Notes: generated by a model from the sequence alone, not told the origin. A stretch of 14,554 nucleotides of DNA from Arthrobacter sp. (GCA_018260285.1 JAGLBH010000025.1:1-14554), one strand, 5' to 3'. Positions 1 to 7,807 are shown, counted from the stretch's first letter. A program made the numbers and translations.

Positions 1-56
1 GAGGCGCTCACTCTCTACAGTGAGGCCCTCACTGGGGCTCATCGGGAGAGCGCCTC
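1..56. repeat. Nested inverted repeat, possible terminator behind the MFS gene
   Basis: GAGGCGCTC at 1-9 is the exact reverse complement of GAGCGCCTC at 48-56. Inside the loop is a second near-perfect palindrome, CAGTGAGG-C-CCTCACTG, at 18-34. The pair could form a long hairpin or a cruciform. It lies about 50 bp past the stop of the minus-strand MFS gene, which fits a terminator working in either direction, but no T-run follows on either strand. It begins at the window edge, so the outer stem may extend further. Terminator function is inferred. Confidence 0.4.
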
Positions 57-104
57 GAGGTCAGGGCTCTCCGCCAGAGACGAGCCGACCTGCCGGGCGG
101 ACCC

Positions 105-1463
105 TCAGGAGGCTGCGTCTCGAGCGCTCGTCGTCCGGCTCAGGTGAGAGCCGATCCGGCGCCATGCGATGAGCACCGTGCCGCCCGCGATCACAGCCGC
201 GGCCACGAAGAGCACGGCGACGACCATCGGGTCCCCGCCGTTCTGCTTGACCAGCCAGGTGGCGTAGGCGGGGATGGGGCCTGCGATGAGGGCCGCCGTC
301 GGCTCCCGCACGAGCACGACGCCGGAGAGGCGGTGGCGCGGCTCGAAGAGCGACGTGAGCATGATGCCCTGTGTCGCGTAGAGCGCCGCCAGGCCCACGC
401 TGATGCCCAGAACCATGGCGAGCACGATGAGCGGCTCAACACCCGTGGCGAAGAGCGGGAAGACGACGAGCCCGAAGAGGACGAAGACGCCGCAGCCCGC
501 GAGCCAGACGAGCCGCGCCCCGAAGCGGTCCACGAGGCTGCCCGCGAGCGGAACCATGCCGATCGCCAGGGTGGACGAGACCAGGTTGGCGAGGAGGCCG
601 AACCACGCGGGGTAGTGCAGCGTGTTCGTCAGGTAGGAGAGCAGGAAGACCTGCGTCAGCGAGGAGAACGCCAGGTAGGGGCCGTTGATGCCGAACCCGA
701 TGAGGATCTCCCGCCACTGGTGGATGATGGCCTGGCCCATGGGGAAGCGAGCCACGTTCCCCGCGGCCTTGACCTTCTGGAACTCCTCTGTCTCGTGGAT
801 GCCCGTCCGGATCCAGTAGCCGACGCCGAGCGTCACCGCGCTGGCGAGGAAGGGAAGGCGCCAGCCCCAGCTCAGCAGATCCTCCCGGGGGAGCAGCGCC
901 ACGAGGGAGAACACCGCCGTGCCGAGGACGATGCCGGCGAACACGCCCATCCCGGGCAGCGCGACCCGGAGGCCGTAGCGGCGGCCGTCGCCGTTCTCCG
1001 CCATCATGACGAGGGAGCCCACGTACTCCGCGCCCGCGCCCATGCCCTGCAGGATTCGGAGAGTGCCCAGGAGAATCGGCGCCCAGACCCCGATGCTCGC
1101 ATGGGTGGGCAGCAGGCCGATGCCCAGCGTGGACACGCCCATGAGCATGAGGGTCATGATGAGCATGGGCTTGCGTCCCATGCGGTCCCCGAAGTGGCTG
1201 AAGAGCAGGCCGCCGAGGGGCCTGCCGAGGTAGCCGAGGGCAAAGGTCAGCAGTGCGCTGATGATCTGGGCGTTCGGATCCCCCGACGGGAAGAAGAGGG
1301 GGCCGAAGACGAGCGCGGCGGCCAGGCCGTAGAGCGTGAAGTCGTAGTACTCCACCATGCTGCCGATGATCCCGGCCCACGCCGTTCTGCGCAGGTTGCT
1401 TGAGGGGGCGTGTGGGGCGGGCAGGGCCCCGGATGTCGCTGGAACAGAAGCGGGCTGAGCCAT
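105..1463 (-). CDS. MFS transporter, metabolite:H+ symporter (MHS) type
   Basis: A 452-residue polytopic inner-membrane protein, full length for the family, with about 12 hydrophobic segments. A cytoplasmic N-terminal tail of about 28 residues leads into the first helix, whose end reads GSMVEYYDFTLYG (34-46), the hallmark of the ShiA/ProP/KgtP-like MHS branch. The loop 2-3 signature GDRMGRK is at 92-98, and a helix-4 motif of the RILQGMGAGAEY type at about 136-147. Proteins of this branch move small organic acids, betaines or shikimate-like solutes with protons; the substrate cannot be read from sequence. The ATG start is supported by GGAGG four bases upstream. It is divergent from the glycosyltransferase, with a 211-bp shared upstream region. 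No enzyme gene next to it hints at a substrate. Confidence 0.95.
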   Translation of the reverse strand: MAQPASVPATSGALPAPHAPSSNLRRTAWAGIIGSMVEYYDFTLYGLAAALVFGPLFFPSGDPNAQIISALLTFALGYLGRPLGGLLFSHFGDRMGRKPMLIMTLMLMGVSTLGIGLLPTHASIGVWAPILLGTLRILQGMGAGAEYVGSLVMMAENGDGRRYGLRVALPGMGVFAGIVLGTAVFSLVALLPREDLLSWGWRLPFLASAVTLGVGYWIRTGIHETEEFQKVKAAGNVARFPMGQAIIHQWREILIGFGINGPYLAFSSLTQVFLLSYLTNTLHYPAWFGLLANLVSSTLAIGMVPLAGSLVDRFGARLVWLAGCGVFVLFGLVVFPLFATGVEPLIVLAMVLGISVGLAALYATQGIMLTSLFEPRHRLSGVVLVREPTAALIAGPIPAYATWLVKQNGGDPMVVAVLFVAAAVIAGGTVLIAWRRIGSHLSRTTSARDAAS

Positions 1464-1494
1464 GATTCCTCCGATGATTTGCCAGAGCGAAGAG

Positions 1495-1500
1495 AATATA
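1495..1500 (-). promoter_or_regulatory. Candidate -10 box of the MFS gene
   Basis: On the minus strand the sequence reads TATATT, about 31 bases upstream of the MFS start codon, in an otherwise GC-rich gap. A convincing -35 hexamer at the expected distance is not visible. It is placed by position and AT content only. Confidence 0.25.
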
Positions 1501-1628
1501 TGGGGTGTCGTGCTTCTCTCTGGTGCTTCCTTCGATTATTCATCGGATGTATCGGCGTGACAAGGACTTTTTGTCCCATGGCTTCCGGTGGGGTTCTGGT
1601 GGAGTTTGGGGGCGGGGCGTCCGCTAGG

Positions 1629-1655
1629 GGGTCACGGCTGTCCGCCGGGTGACCC
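1629..1655. promoter_or_regulatory. Dyad GGGTCAC-N13-GTGACCC, candidate operator
   Basis: A perfect 7-bp inverted repeat: GGGTCAC at 1629-1635 and GTGACCC at 1649-1655, separated by 13 bp. The half-site centres are 20 bp apart, two helical turns, as expected for a dimeric regulator. It covers the place where the -35 region of the glycosyltransferase promoter would lie and sits in the gap shared with the divergent MFS gene. No regulator gene is adjacent. A transcript hairpin is the alternative, but its 13-nt loop makes it weak. Confidence 0.4.
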
Positions 1656-1662
1656 TGCCCAC

Positions 1663-1674
1663 TACACTCGTCCC
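1663..1674 (+). promoter_or_regulatory. Candidate -10 box for leaderless start of the glycosyltransferase
   Basis: TACACT (1663-1668) ends six bases before the ATG at 1675, so transcription would begin at or next to the A of the start codon. No Shine-Dalgarno sequence precedes this ATG, which fits leaderless translation, common in actinobacteria. No good -35 box is visible; the GGGTCAC dyad occupies that region. Inference from spacing. Confidence 0.35.
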
Positions 1675-2652
1675 ATGGCTTCCCCCGATTTTGAACACTT
1701 TGTCATCACTCGCTTCTCTGCGGTCTTCGACCCATCCCACGATCCGGTGGACGAGGAATGGCTGTTCTACCGGCTCGCCTTCTTCTATGACGCGCTTCTT
1801 CCGTCAATGCAGAGCCAGCAGGGCGCAGGCCCGTTCACATGGCTCGTGTACTTCGACGACCGCTGCTCGCAGGACTTCCGCGAGGCCATCGAGGAGATCG
1901 TGGAGGAGGTGGGTCCGGAGGTGCTGGTCCCCGTCTGGACCCATCACGTGTTCCGAAATGACCTGACCGAACGCCTCGAGAAGATGTCCCGAGGGGCCGA
2001 GTGGCTGGTCACCACCCGAATCGACAGCGACGACGCCGTGGCCAAGGACTACATTGCGGCCGTGCAGAGGGAAGTGAGGCCGGTCGACTGTTTGACCCTC
2101 AACTTCCCTCGGGGGCTCCAGGTGGACCGGACCGGTGCCGTGTACCAGTACAACGAGCCGACCGGGCCTTTTCAGACGCTCATCACTCGGCGCCGCGAGG
2201 GCCAGAGCCCTCACCACGTCTTCTCGAATCCGCTGCACGTCATGGCTCGCTCTCGCGGTCCGCTGCGCGAGGTGAAGGCCAAGCCCATGTGGATCCAGAT
2301 CATCCACGGGACGAATATCGCCAACGGCGTGCGAGGGCTGCGGGTCCACCCTCGCGTCGTCGCCGAGAACTTTGCGATCAGCCTGCCGTACCGCGCGGAG
2401 GTCCCGGCTCCCGTCCTGATCCGGGAATGGGCTGGATCGCTCGTGAACCGGACCGCGTTCTGGGCGAAGAATCCCTACTATGCGGTGGAATGGGTTGACG
2501 CGACGGCCGACCGGCTGCGGGGGACGCATACGAAGCCACACGCCCCCGATTCTTTTGCGATTCCCCTCGTGACGGCCCTCTTGCCGGTGGCGAGGAGGGC
2601 CAAGCGGGTGGCCCGCAGGGTCGGGCTGCTCAAGCCGAAGCAGGAGAGCTGA
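1675..2652 (+). CDS. Putative rhamnosyltransferase-like glycosyltransferase (GT-A type)
   Basis: A 325-residue soluble protein resembling the 'putative rhamnosyl transferase' family. The N-terminus has the family pattern: FVITRFSAVFD (9-19), then EEWLFYRLAFF (27-37), LPSMQSQ (42-48) and FTWLVYFDD (54-62). A TTRIDSDD stretch (113-120) supplies the DxD-type motif that binds the metal and nucleotide sugar in GT-A enzymes. The basic C-terminal tail (about 295-325, rich in K and R) could help it associate with the membrane. It lies 125 bp ahead of rmlB in the same direction, so dTDP-rhamnose is the likely donor; the acceptor is unknown. I chose the ATG at 1675 because an upstream GTG (1588) would add 29 Gly/Pro/Trp-rich residues without family character. 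No ribosome binding site is visible. Confidence 0.85.
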   Translation: MASPDFEHFVITRFSAVFDPSHDPVDEEWLFYRLAFFYDALLPSMQSQQGAGPFTWLVYFDDRCSQDFREAIEEIVEEVGPEVLVPVWTHHVFRNDLTERLEKMSRGAEWLVTTRIDSDDAVAKDYIAAVQREVRPVDCLTLNFPRGLQVDRTGAVYQYNEPTGPFQTLITRRREGQSPHHVFSNPLHVMARSRGPLREVKAKPMWIQIIHGTNIANGVRGLRVHPRVVAENFAISLPYRAEVPAPVLIREWAGSLVNRTAFWAKNPYYAVEWVDATADRLRGTHTKPHAPDSFAIPLVTALLPVARRAKRVARRVGLLKPKQES

Positions 2653-2743
2653 GGGAAGAAAAAGTCAGCGGCTCCTTGTGCGATCAGGATCAGCTGGGTT
2701 CTCGCCTGTTTCGGATGAGGCCAGTTGTTCCTGAGACCAGATG

Positions 2744-3773
<1,030 letters not shown>

Positions 3774-3776
3774 GCG

Positions 3777-5192
3777 ATGGCTCCAGCCGAGAAGAGAGCC
3801 GACGCCAGGATTCCCGGCCTCGTGGAGATCCCGCTCACCGTGCACGCGGATTCCCGAGGGTGGTTCAAGGAGAATTGGCACCGCGAAAAGATGTCGCGAT
3901 TCGGGCTCGATCACTTCCACCCGGTCCAGAACAACGTCTCCTTCAATGCCGAACCGGGAGCTCTCCGAGGATTCCATGCAGAGCCGTGGAACAAGCTCGT
4001 CTCGGTGGCGAGCGGGCGGGTGTTCGCGGCATGGGTTGACCTCCGGGAGGGAGAGTCGTTCGGTCAGACGCACTGGAGGATCCTGGACCCCTCAGTCACG
4101 GTCTTCGTGCCTTGGGGCGTGGCCAACGCCTTCCAGACGCTCGAGAAGGGGACCGTCTACTCGTATCTTGTGGACGATCACTGGTCTGAGACCGGCCAAT
4201 ACGCCTCCGTTCATGTGGCTGACCCCTCTCTGGGCATTCCATGGCCTCTTCCCGTTGAGGAATCGGTTGTGTCCGAGAAGGACCAGCACAACCCGCTCCT
4301 GCAGGAGGTCCCTCCGTTTCAGCCAGGCAGGATCCTCGTGCTGGGAGCCGACGGTCAGCTCGGCCGCGCGCTGAGGCGAGCCTTGGCCGGTGAGCCCGGC
4401 GGCGCTCCGTTCGACGCACTCACTCGCGCAGAGCTCGACCTGACCAACCCCGCCCAGATGGGAGCTTTCCCGTGGGGCGACTACGCCGTGGTGGTCAACG
4501 CGGCTGCCTACACCCGTGTTGACGAGGCGGAGACGGCGAAGGGCCGAGAAGGGGCATGGGCGGTCAACGCTCAGGCTCCGGCCAGCCTGGCCCAGGCGGC
4601 GCGGCTCCACGGATTTCGACTGATCCACATCTCCACCGAGTATGTCTACGGGAGGGACGAGGGCGGCGGCATCCGCGAGTCTGACCCGCTTTCTCCCCAG
4701 GGCGTGTACGCCCAGTCCAAAGCGGCGGGGGACCTGGCGGTCCTTGCCAGCGGCCGGAACGTCGTGCTGCGAACAAGCTGGCTGATGGGGGAGGGAAAGA
4801 ATTTCCTCGAGACGATGTCTCGTCTAGCCCAGAGCGGGGCTTCCCCCACGGTCGTCAGCGACCAGCTCGGGCGGCCCACCTTCGCGGATGATCTGGCTCG
4901 CGCAGTGCTCTACGCGGCAGGCCATCCGGAGATGGAAGGGGTCTACCATGTGACGGGGGACGGCCCGGTGGTCAGCTGGGCTGATGTGGCGCGGCGCGTG
5001 TTCGCACGCTCTCCGGACTGCCCCGGGCGTGTCCGGGACGTCTCGTCTGAGGAGTATGCGAGCGGTGCCGCCGGAGCCGCTGCTCGGCCGAAGAACAGCG
5101 TGCTGAGCCTCGACCGCATCCGGGAGGCGGGCTTCCGTCCGGAGGACTGGCGTGACGGATTTGACGCCTATTTCTCAGGCCAAGGAGCCTAA
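3777..5192 (+). CDS. rmlCD: Fused dTDP-4-dehydrorhamnose 3,5-epimerase / reductase (RmlC-RmlD)
   Basis: One 471-residue protein carrying the last two steps of dTDP-L-rhamnose synthesis. Residues about 15-180 form an RmlC cupin: ADSRGWFKENWHREKM near the start, then LRGFHAEPWNK with the conserved catalytic His, and the SEKDQHNPLL end motif. The cupin is divergent from stand-alone RmlC, which usually reads LRGLHYQ. Residues 185-471 form RmlD, an NAD(P)H-dependent reductase: RILVLGADGQLG (185-196), AAYTRVDEAE, STEYVYG, Y311-x3-K315 and SDQLGRPTFADDLA. Fusions of this kind are known in actinobacteria. It starts 3 bp after rmlB. Its TAA overlaps the TAG of the convergent rmlA by 4 bp, leaving no room for a terminator between them. 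Confidence 0.95.
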   Translation: MAPAEKRADARIPGLVEIPLTVHADSRGWFKENWHREKMSRFGLDHFHPVQNNVSFNAEPGALRGFHAEPWNKLVSVASGRVFAAWVDLREGESFGQTHWRILDPSVTVFVPWGVANAFQTLEKGTVYSYLVDDHWSETGQYASVHVADPSLGIPWPLPVEESVVSEKDQHNPLLQEVPPFQPGRILVLGADGQLGRALRRALAGEPGGAPFDALTRAELDLTNPAQMGAFPWGDYAVVVNAAAYTRVDEAETAKGREGAWAVNAQAPASLAQAARLHGFRLIHISTEYVYGRDEGGGIRESDPLSPQGVYAQSKAAGDLAVLASGRNVVLRTSWLMGEGKNFLETMSRLAQSGASPTVVSDQLGRPTFADDLARAVLYAAGHPEMEGVYHVTGDGPVVSWADVARRVFARSPDCPGRVRDVSSEEYASGAAGAAARPKNSVLSLDRIREAGFRPEDWRDGFDAYFSGQGA

Positions 5193-6046
5193 CCTGCGAG
5201 AGAGGCCAAAGCGCGTGCATACGGGCTGGGGGAATGCTTCTCGGCCAAGAGGCGAAGCTGGGCGTCGTCGATCAGCCCGAGTTTCCAGGAAAGGGCGTCA
5301 ACGGACCCTATCCTGTGCCCTTCACGCTCTAAAGCCTGAACGCGGTGAGACGCTTCGAGAAGCGTGTCCGGGGTCCCCGCATCCGCCCAGAGGTTTTCGG
5401 GCGGAATGACGGTTGCCTTGAGGAGACCGTCATCGAGATACGTGCGATTCACATCCGTGATCTCCAGTTCGCCTCGCGATGAGGGTCTGAGCGATTTCGC
5501 GCGGTCGACGACGTCTCCGCTGTAGAAATAAAGCCCCGGAATAGCGAAATGCGACGTCGGGCGGGGTGGCTTCTCGCTCAGCGCCGTCACCTGACCCTCC
5601 GCATCCAGCTCAACAACCCCATAGGCAGAGGGGTCTGGGACCGCGTAGGCGAAAATCGAGGCCGCCGGTGAGTCTGGGGAGTGCTGGACGATGTGATCGA
5701 GAAAGGGACCATGGAAAATGTTGTCGCCCAGCATCAGGGCGATCCGGCTCCCAGCAATATGGTCTTCTCCGATGAGGAAAGCCTCCGCAATGCCGCGAGG
5801 CTTGTCCTGCGCTTTGTAGGAGAGATTCAACCCCCAGTGGGAGCCATCGCCGAGAAGGCGAGTGAAGGCGGGTATATCACGCGAGTTCGTGATGATGAGA
5901 ATATCAGTGACCCCGATGGACATGAGGGTGCACAGAGGGTAGTAGATCATCGGCTTGTCATAGACGGGGAGCAAATGCTTGTTGAGGGCGGAAGTCGCTG
6001 GAAAGAGGCGTGACCCCGTTCCCCCAGCCATGATGATTCCTCGCAT
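5189..6046 (-). CDS. rmlA: Glucose-1-phosphate thymidylyltransferase
   Basis: First enzyme of the rhamnose pathway: joins glucose-1-phosphate and dTTP to give dTDP-glucose and pyrophosphate. The protein is 285 residues, normal for RmlA. It has the nucleotide-binding loop MAGGTGSRLFPAT (6-18), the NKHLLPVYDKPMIYYPL segment with catalytic Lys (K23), the metal-binding GDNIFHG (D108), RGELEITDVN (191-200) and WADAGTPDTLLEA (220-232). Frequent RmlA variants SKQLLP and WLDTGT are here NKHLLP and WADAGT. The ATG at 6046 gives the canonical MRGIIMAGGTG start. The same frame stays open a further 140 codons upstream through a repeat element, but those codons are not protein-like. A GGAG lies only two bases before the ATG, so the ribosome site is poor. 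Confidence 0.97.
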   Translation of the reverse strand: MRGIIMAGGTGSRLFPATSALNKHLLPVYDKPMIYYPLCTLMSIGVTDILIITNSRDIPAFTRLLGDGSHWGLNLSYKAQDKPRGIAEAFLIGEDHIAGSRIALMLGDNIFHGPFLDHIVQHSPDSPAASIFAYAVPDPSAYGVVELDAEGQVTALSEKPPRPTSHFAIPGLYFYSGDVVDRAKSLRPSSRGELEITDVNRTYLDDGLLKATVIPPENLWADAGTPDTLLEASHRVQALEREGHRIGSVDALSWKLGLIDDAQLRLLAEKHSPSPYARALASLAG

Positions 6047-6235
6047 AACTCCAGAGTCTATCGGCACGGGGAATATCAGACGGCTGACTCTGTCTGCAGA
6101 GAACGCTTTCCCCACGGGTCCTTCTGGAGCGGGGACTTTCCCAGGGGGAGAGGGGGCAGGCTGGGCAGCCGAGGCTCGTCCCGTCTTGCCTTGCCCCGTT
6201 CCCCCGACCCGTTCGCCGCCACGGCACATCCTGCT

Positions 6236-6348
6236 CCGGCCCCTGCTCGCTGACCTTGCCGGACATTCATCACGAGCCGCGCACATTGGCCGACGCGATC
6301 CGCGGAATTCCGGGCCTTCCGCCACGGGCCCGTGATGGATGTGCGGCA
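6236..6348. repeat. Palindromic repeat element, copy A
   Basis: This 113-bp segment matches 7547-7659 in the same orientation with 8 mismatches and no gaps by eye (about 93%). The similarity fades within a few bases on either side. Each copy has a 90-bp core bounded by imperfect 21-bp inverted ends, here 6258-6278 and 6327-6347 (18 of 21 match). Near the middle is the perfect palindrome CGGAATTCCG (6303-6312). It encodes no convincing protein. The layout suits a small non-autonomous MITE- or REP-type element. This copy lies about 190 bp upstream of rmlA and behind the toxin gene. Confidence 0.8.
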
Positions 6349-6370
6349 AACTTGCGGTGGCACCGCTTTG
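6347..6370 (-). terminator. Possible terminator hairpin after the toxin gene
   Basis: GCGGTG (6354-6359) and CACCGC (6361-6366) pair around one base, and CAAA (6347-6350) can pair with TTTG (6367-6370) past a 3-nt bulge. It lies about 45 bp downstream of the toxin stop on the minus strand and overlaps the edge of repeat copy A. There is no clear U-tract, so the function is uncertain. Confidence 0.3.
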
Positions 6371-6411
6371 CCTTTCCCTGGCTTTCACCCGGCCAGCTGC
6401 ACAGTCCCGGC

Positions 6412-6981
6412 TTACTGGCCCGTTTCTCCAAGGGTTCGCCGGACCTCGCCTGCAAAGGTGGTGCATCCGGCTCGTTCCAGCGCCAGGTCCAGGGGTGCCG
6501 GTTTCGGGCGGGCACTCCAGAAGGCTTCTTGTTCTTTGACGATCTCGCGCAGGTGGTCGGGATGCTCATTGGCGAGAAGGGTGAAGAAGTCATCCGGAGA
6601 GATGATCTGATAGACCTCATTCGCAGGGGATGCCGTGAAGTCCTCGGCTCTATTGCTCGTGAGGAGGAAGTCAACGTCTGCATGGGTGGAGGCCGCGTGG
6701 ATGTGGTAATCCTCGGGGTCGGCCCCCGTGAACACTAGGCTTCCTGGGAAGTCTCGAACGGCCTCGTCTAGATTCTGGCGTATCAGCTCAAGGCGACGGG
6801 CAGTCACGTGCCCGGCTGCAAAAGGGTGTTTCTTCCGCATGTTGGCGAGCACCTCGGCCATGACATCTTCAGACGAGAGAAGCCTCAGCCTTGAGGGCAG
6901 ATGCAGCCGAAAAAGAAAAAGCCAGTCCATGAGGGTCTTGCTGAAGAGAACATTGGCATCCGCGAAAATCTTGATGTGCAA
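6412..6981 (-). CDS. PIN-domain toxin (VapC-like ribonuclease)
   Basis: A 189-residue cytoplasmic protein, probably an Mg2+-dependent endoribonuclease toxin. PIN acidic residues are in the expected places: D8 in FADANVLF, E43 in DVMAEVL, D91 in ADPEDYHI, and VDFLLTSNRAEDF (103-115) with N110 and D114. It is longer than classical VapC (about 130 residues). The extra C-terminal part (about 140-189, with WSARPKP) may contact the antitoxin. The start codon is TTG at 6981; using it keeps the essential D8, and a moderate GGGTGG lies four bases upstream. The next in-frame ATG would remove the first active-site Asp. It starts 20 bp after the antitoxin stop in the same transcript, in the antitoxin-first order. 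Confidence 0.85.
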   Translation of the reverse strand: MHIKIFADANVLFSKTLMDWLFLFRLHLPSRLRLLSSEDVMAEVLANMRKKHPFAAGHVTARRLELIRQNLDEAVRDFPGSLVFTGADPEDYHIHAASTHADVDFLLTSNRAEDFTASPANEVYQIISPDDFFTLLANEHPDHLREIVKEQEAFWSARPKPAPLDLALERAGCTTFAGEVRRTLGETGQ

Positions 6982-7001
6982 CTGGCCACCCAGGGTTGGG
7001 G

Positions 7002-7442
7002 TTATTCGGCGTCCTCGAACTGAAAGCCGTTCTCGGCATCAAGTGCTCGCAGCTTGTCGAAGGCCAGGCGGCGCTCATGTTCAAGCTCATCCCGGAGGGC
7101 TGCCACATCGGAGCGCAGAAAGCGCGTGTGCGTCCCCACCGCGAAGGACGGGATGCGTCCCTCCCTGGCCCATTTGAGAAGCGTGGGGCGGGAGACGCCC
7201 AAAAGGTGAGCGGCCATCGTGCTCGTCAGGCGCTCTGGGGCCTGGCTAATGGAAACCGACCCGTGCTGCCCCAGTGCGCGAAGAGCCTCCCCCAGGACGT
7301 CCTGCAGCTCAGGGCTCAGGGGCACAGACTTCCCGCTCTGCGTCTGCAGGCCCACGTGTAGATCCCCGTGAGCAGCCAGCTCGCTCGCTTGAGCCAAGCC
7401 CTCGGGGGACACCAGTATGCGGTGGCTGACAACCGTGCTCAT
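7002..7442 (-). CDS. HTH antitoxin, excisionase-type DNA-binding protein
   Basis: A 146-residue protein. Residues 42-70 resemble the helical N-terminus seen in antitoxins of PIN toxins (SPELQDVLGEALRALGQ). Residues 71-116 form an excisionase/MerR-like winged HTH: LTSTMAAHLLGVSRPTLLKW, then EGRIPSFAVGTHTRFLRSDV. The acidic C-terminus (ENGFQFEDAE) is a likely toxin-neutralising tail. The ATG at 7442 has a strong AGGAGG four bases upstream. Antitoxins of this class bind their own promoter, and a TTGCA/TGCAA dyad lies 29 bp upstream. The protein may be an antitoxin plus autorepressor; the partner is the PIN gene immediately downstream. Confidence 0.87.
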   Translation of the reverse strand: MSTVVSHRILVSPEGLAQASELAAHGDLHVGLQTQSGKSVPLSPELQDVLGEALRALGQHGSVSISQAPERLTSTMAAHLLGVSRPTLLKWAREGRIPSFAVGTHTRFLRSDVAALRDELEHERRLAFDKLRALDAENGFQFEDAE

Positions 7443-7470
7443 GCGACCTCCTGACTCCAGGGTATCGGCG

Positions 7471-7488
7471 TTGCACTTATATCTGCAA
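7471..7488 (-). promoter_or_regulatory. Candidate operator and -10 region of the toxin-antitoxin operon
   Basis: The minus strand reads TTGCA-GATATAAG-TGCAA, a 5-bp dyad with an 8-bp spacer whose centre contains the AT-rich TATAAG, the best -10 candidate upstream of the antitoxin. Binding of the HTH protein here would block RNA polymerase. No strong -35 hexamer is visible. Confidence 0.4.
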
Positions 7489-7546
7489 GGGTTTGCGCGC
7501 ACCAGCCGATTCCACGCTCCCTCAGCCCGCTGCCCCGTCCTCTGCC

Positions 7547-7659
7547 CCGGCCCCTGCGCTCTGACCTTGCCGGACATTCATCACGAGCCGCGCACATTGG
7601 GCGGAGCGATCCGCGGAATTCCGGGCCTCCCGTCACGAGCCCGTGATGGATGTGCGGCA
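7547..7659. repeat. Palindromic repeat element, copy B
   Basis: Direct repeat of 6236-6348, offset exactly 1311 bp with no indels. Inverted 21-bp ends are at 7569-7589 and 7638-7658, with CGGAATTCCG near the middle (7614-7623). The differences from copy A cluster in three spots: 7558-7560, around 7601-7605, and 7629-7637. Copies A and B together enclose the toxin-antitoxin pair and nothing else. This copy is about 105 bp upstream of the antitoxin start and 150 bp upstream of the amidohydrolase. Confidence 0.8.
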
Positions 7660-7736
7660 CACTCGGCAGGGCGGGGATCCCTGCGCCAAACTCGGCGGGA
7701 ACCGCCCCGGCAAACTCATCGGGGGCCGCACCCCGA
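7658..7736. repeat. Short imperfect tandem units with hairpins
   Basis: Three related units begin with CA[AC]ACTC at 7658, 7687 and 7711, spaced 29 and 24 bp. The second contains the hairpin GGCGG-GAA-CCGCC (7694-7706) and the third TCGGGG-GCCGCA-CCCCGA (7719-7736). A similar CAAACTT unit with a hairpin follows copy A (6347-6370), so these units may be the degenerate tail of the repeat element. They lie in the leader region of the amidohydrolase and could attenuate or stop transcription. Confidence 0.4.
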
Positions 7737-7807
7737 GGCGGCTTGTAGCATGAAGGTACCCTGCGCTTTGTCGGCGCACGTCCACGAGAGTTCATGAGGA
7801 ACCGGCC

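Noticed and set aside
144..1403. Long plus-strand frame antisense to the MFS transporter
   Set aside because: Composed almost only of Arg, Glu, Ala, His and Asp, as expected opposite a membrane protein gene; no domain is visible.
6047..6466. 140-codon upstream extension of rmlA
   Set aside because: It runs through the palindromic repeat and has no RmlA similarity; the canonical MRGIIMAGG start is at 6046.
6236..7736. CRISPR array
   Set aside because: Only two long copies 1.3 kb apart with genes between them, plus three irregular short units; no regular repeat-spacer pattern and no cas genes.
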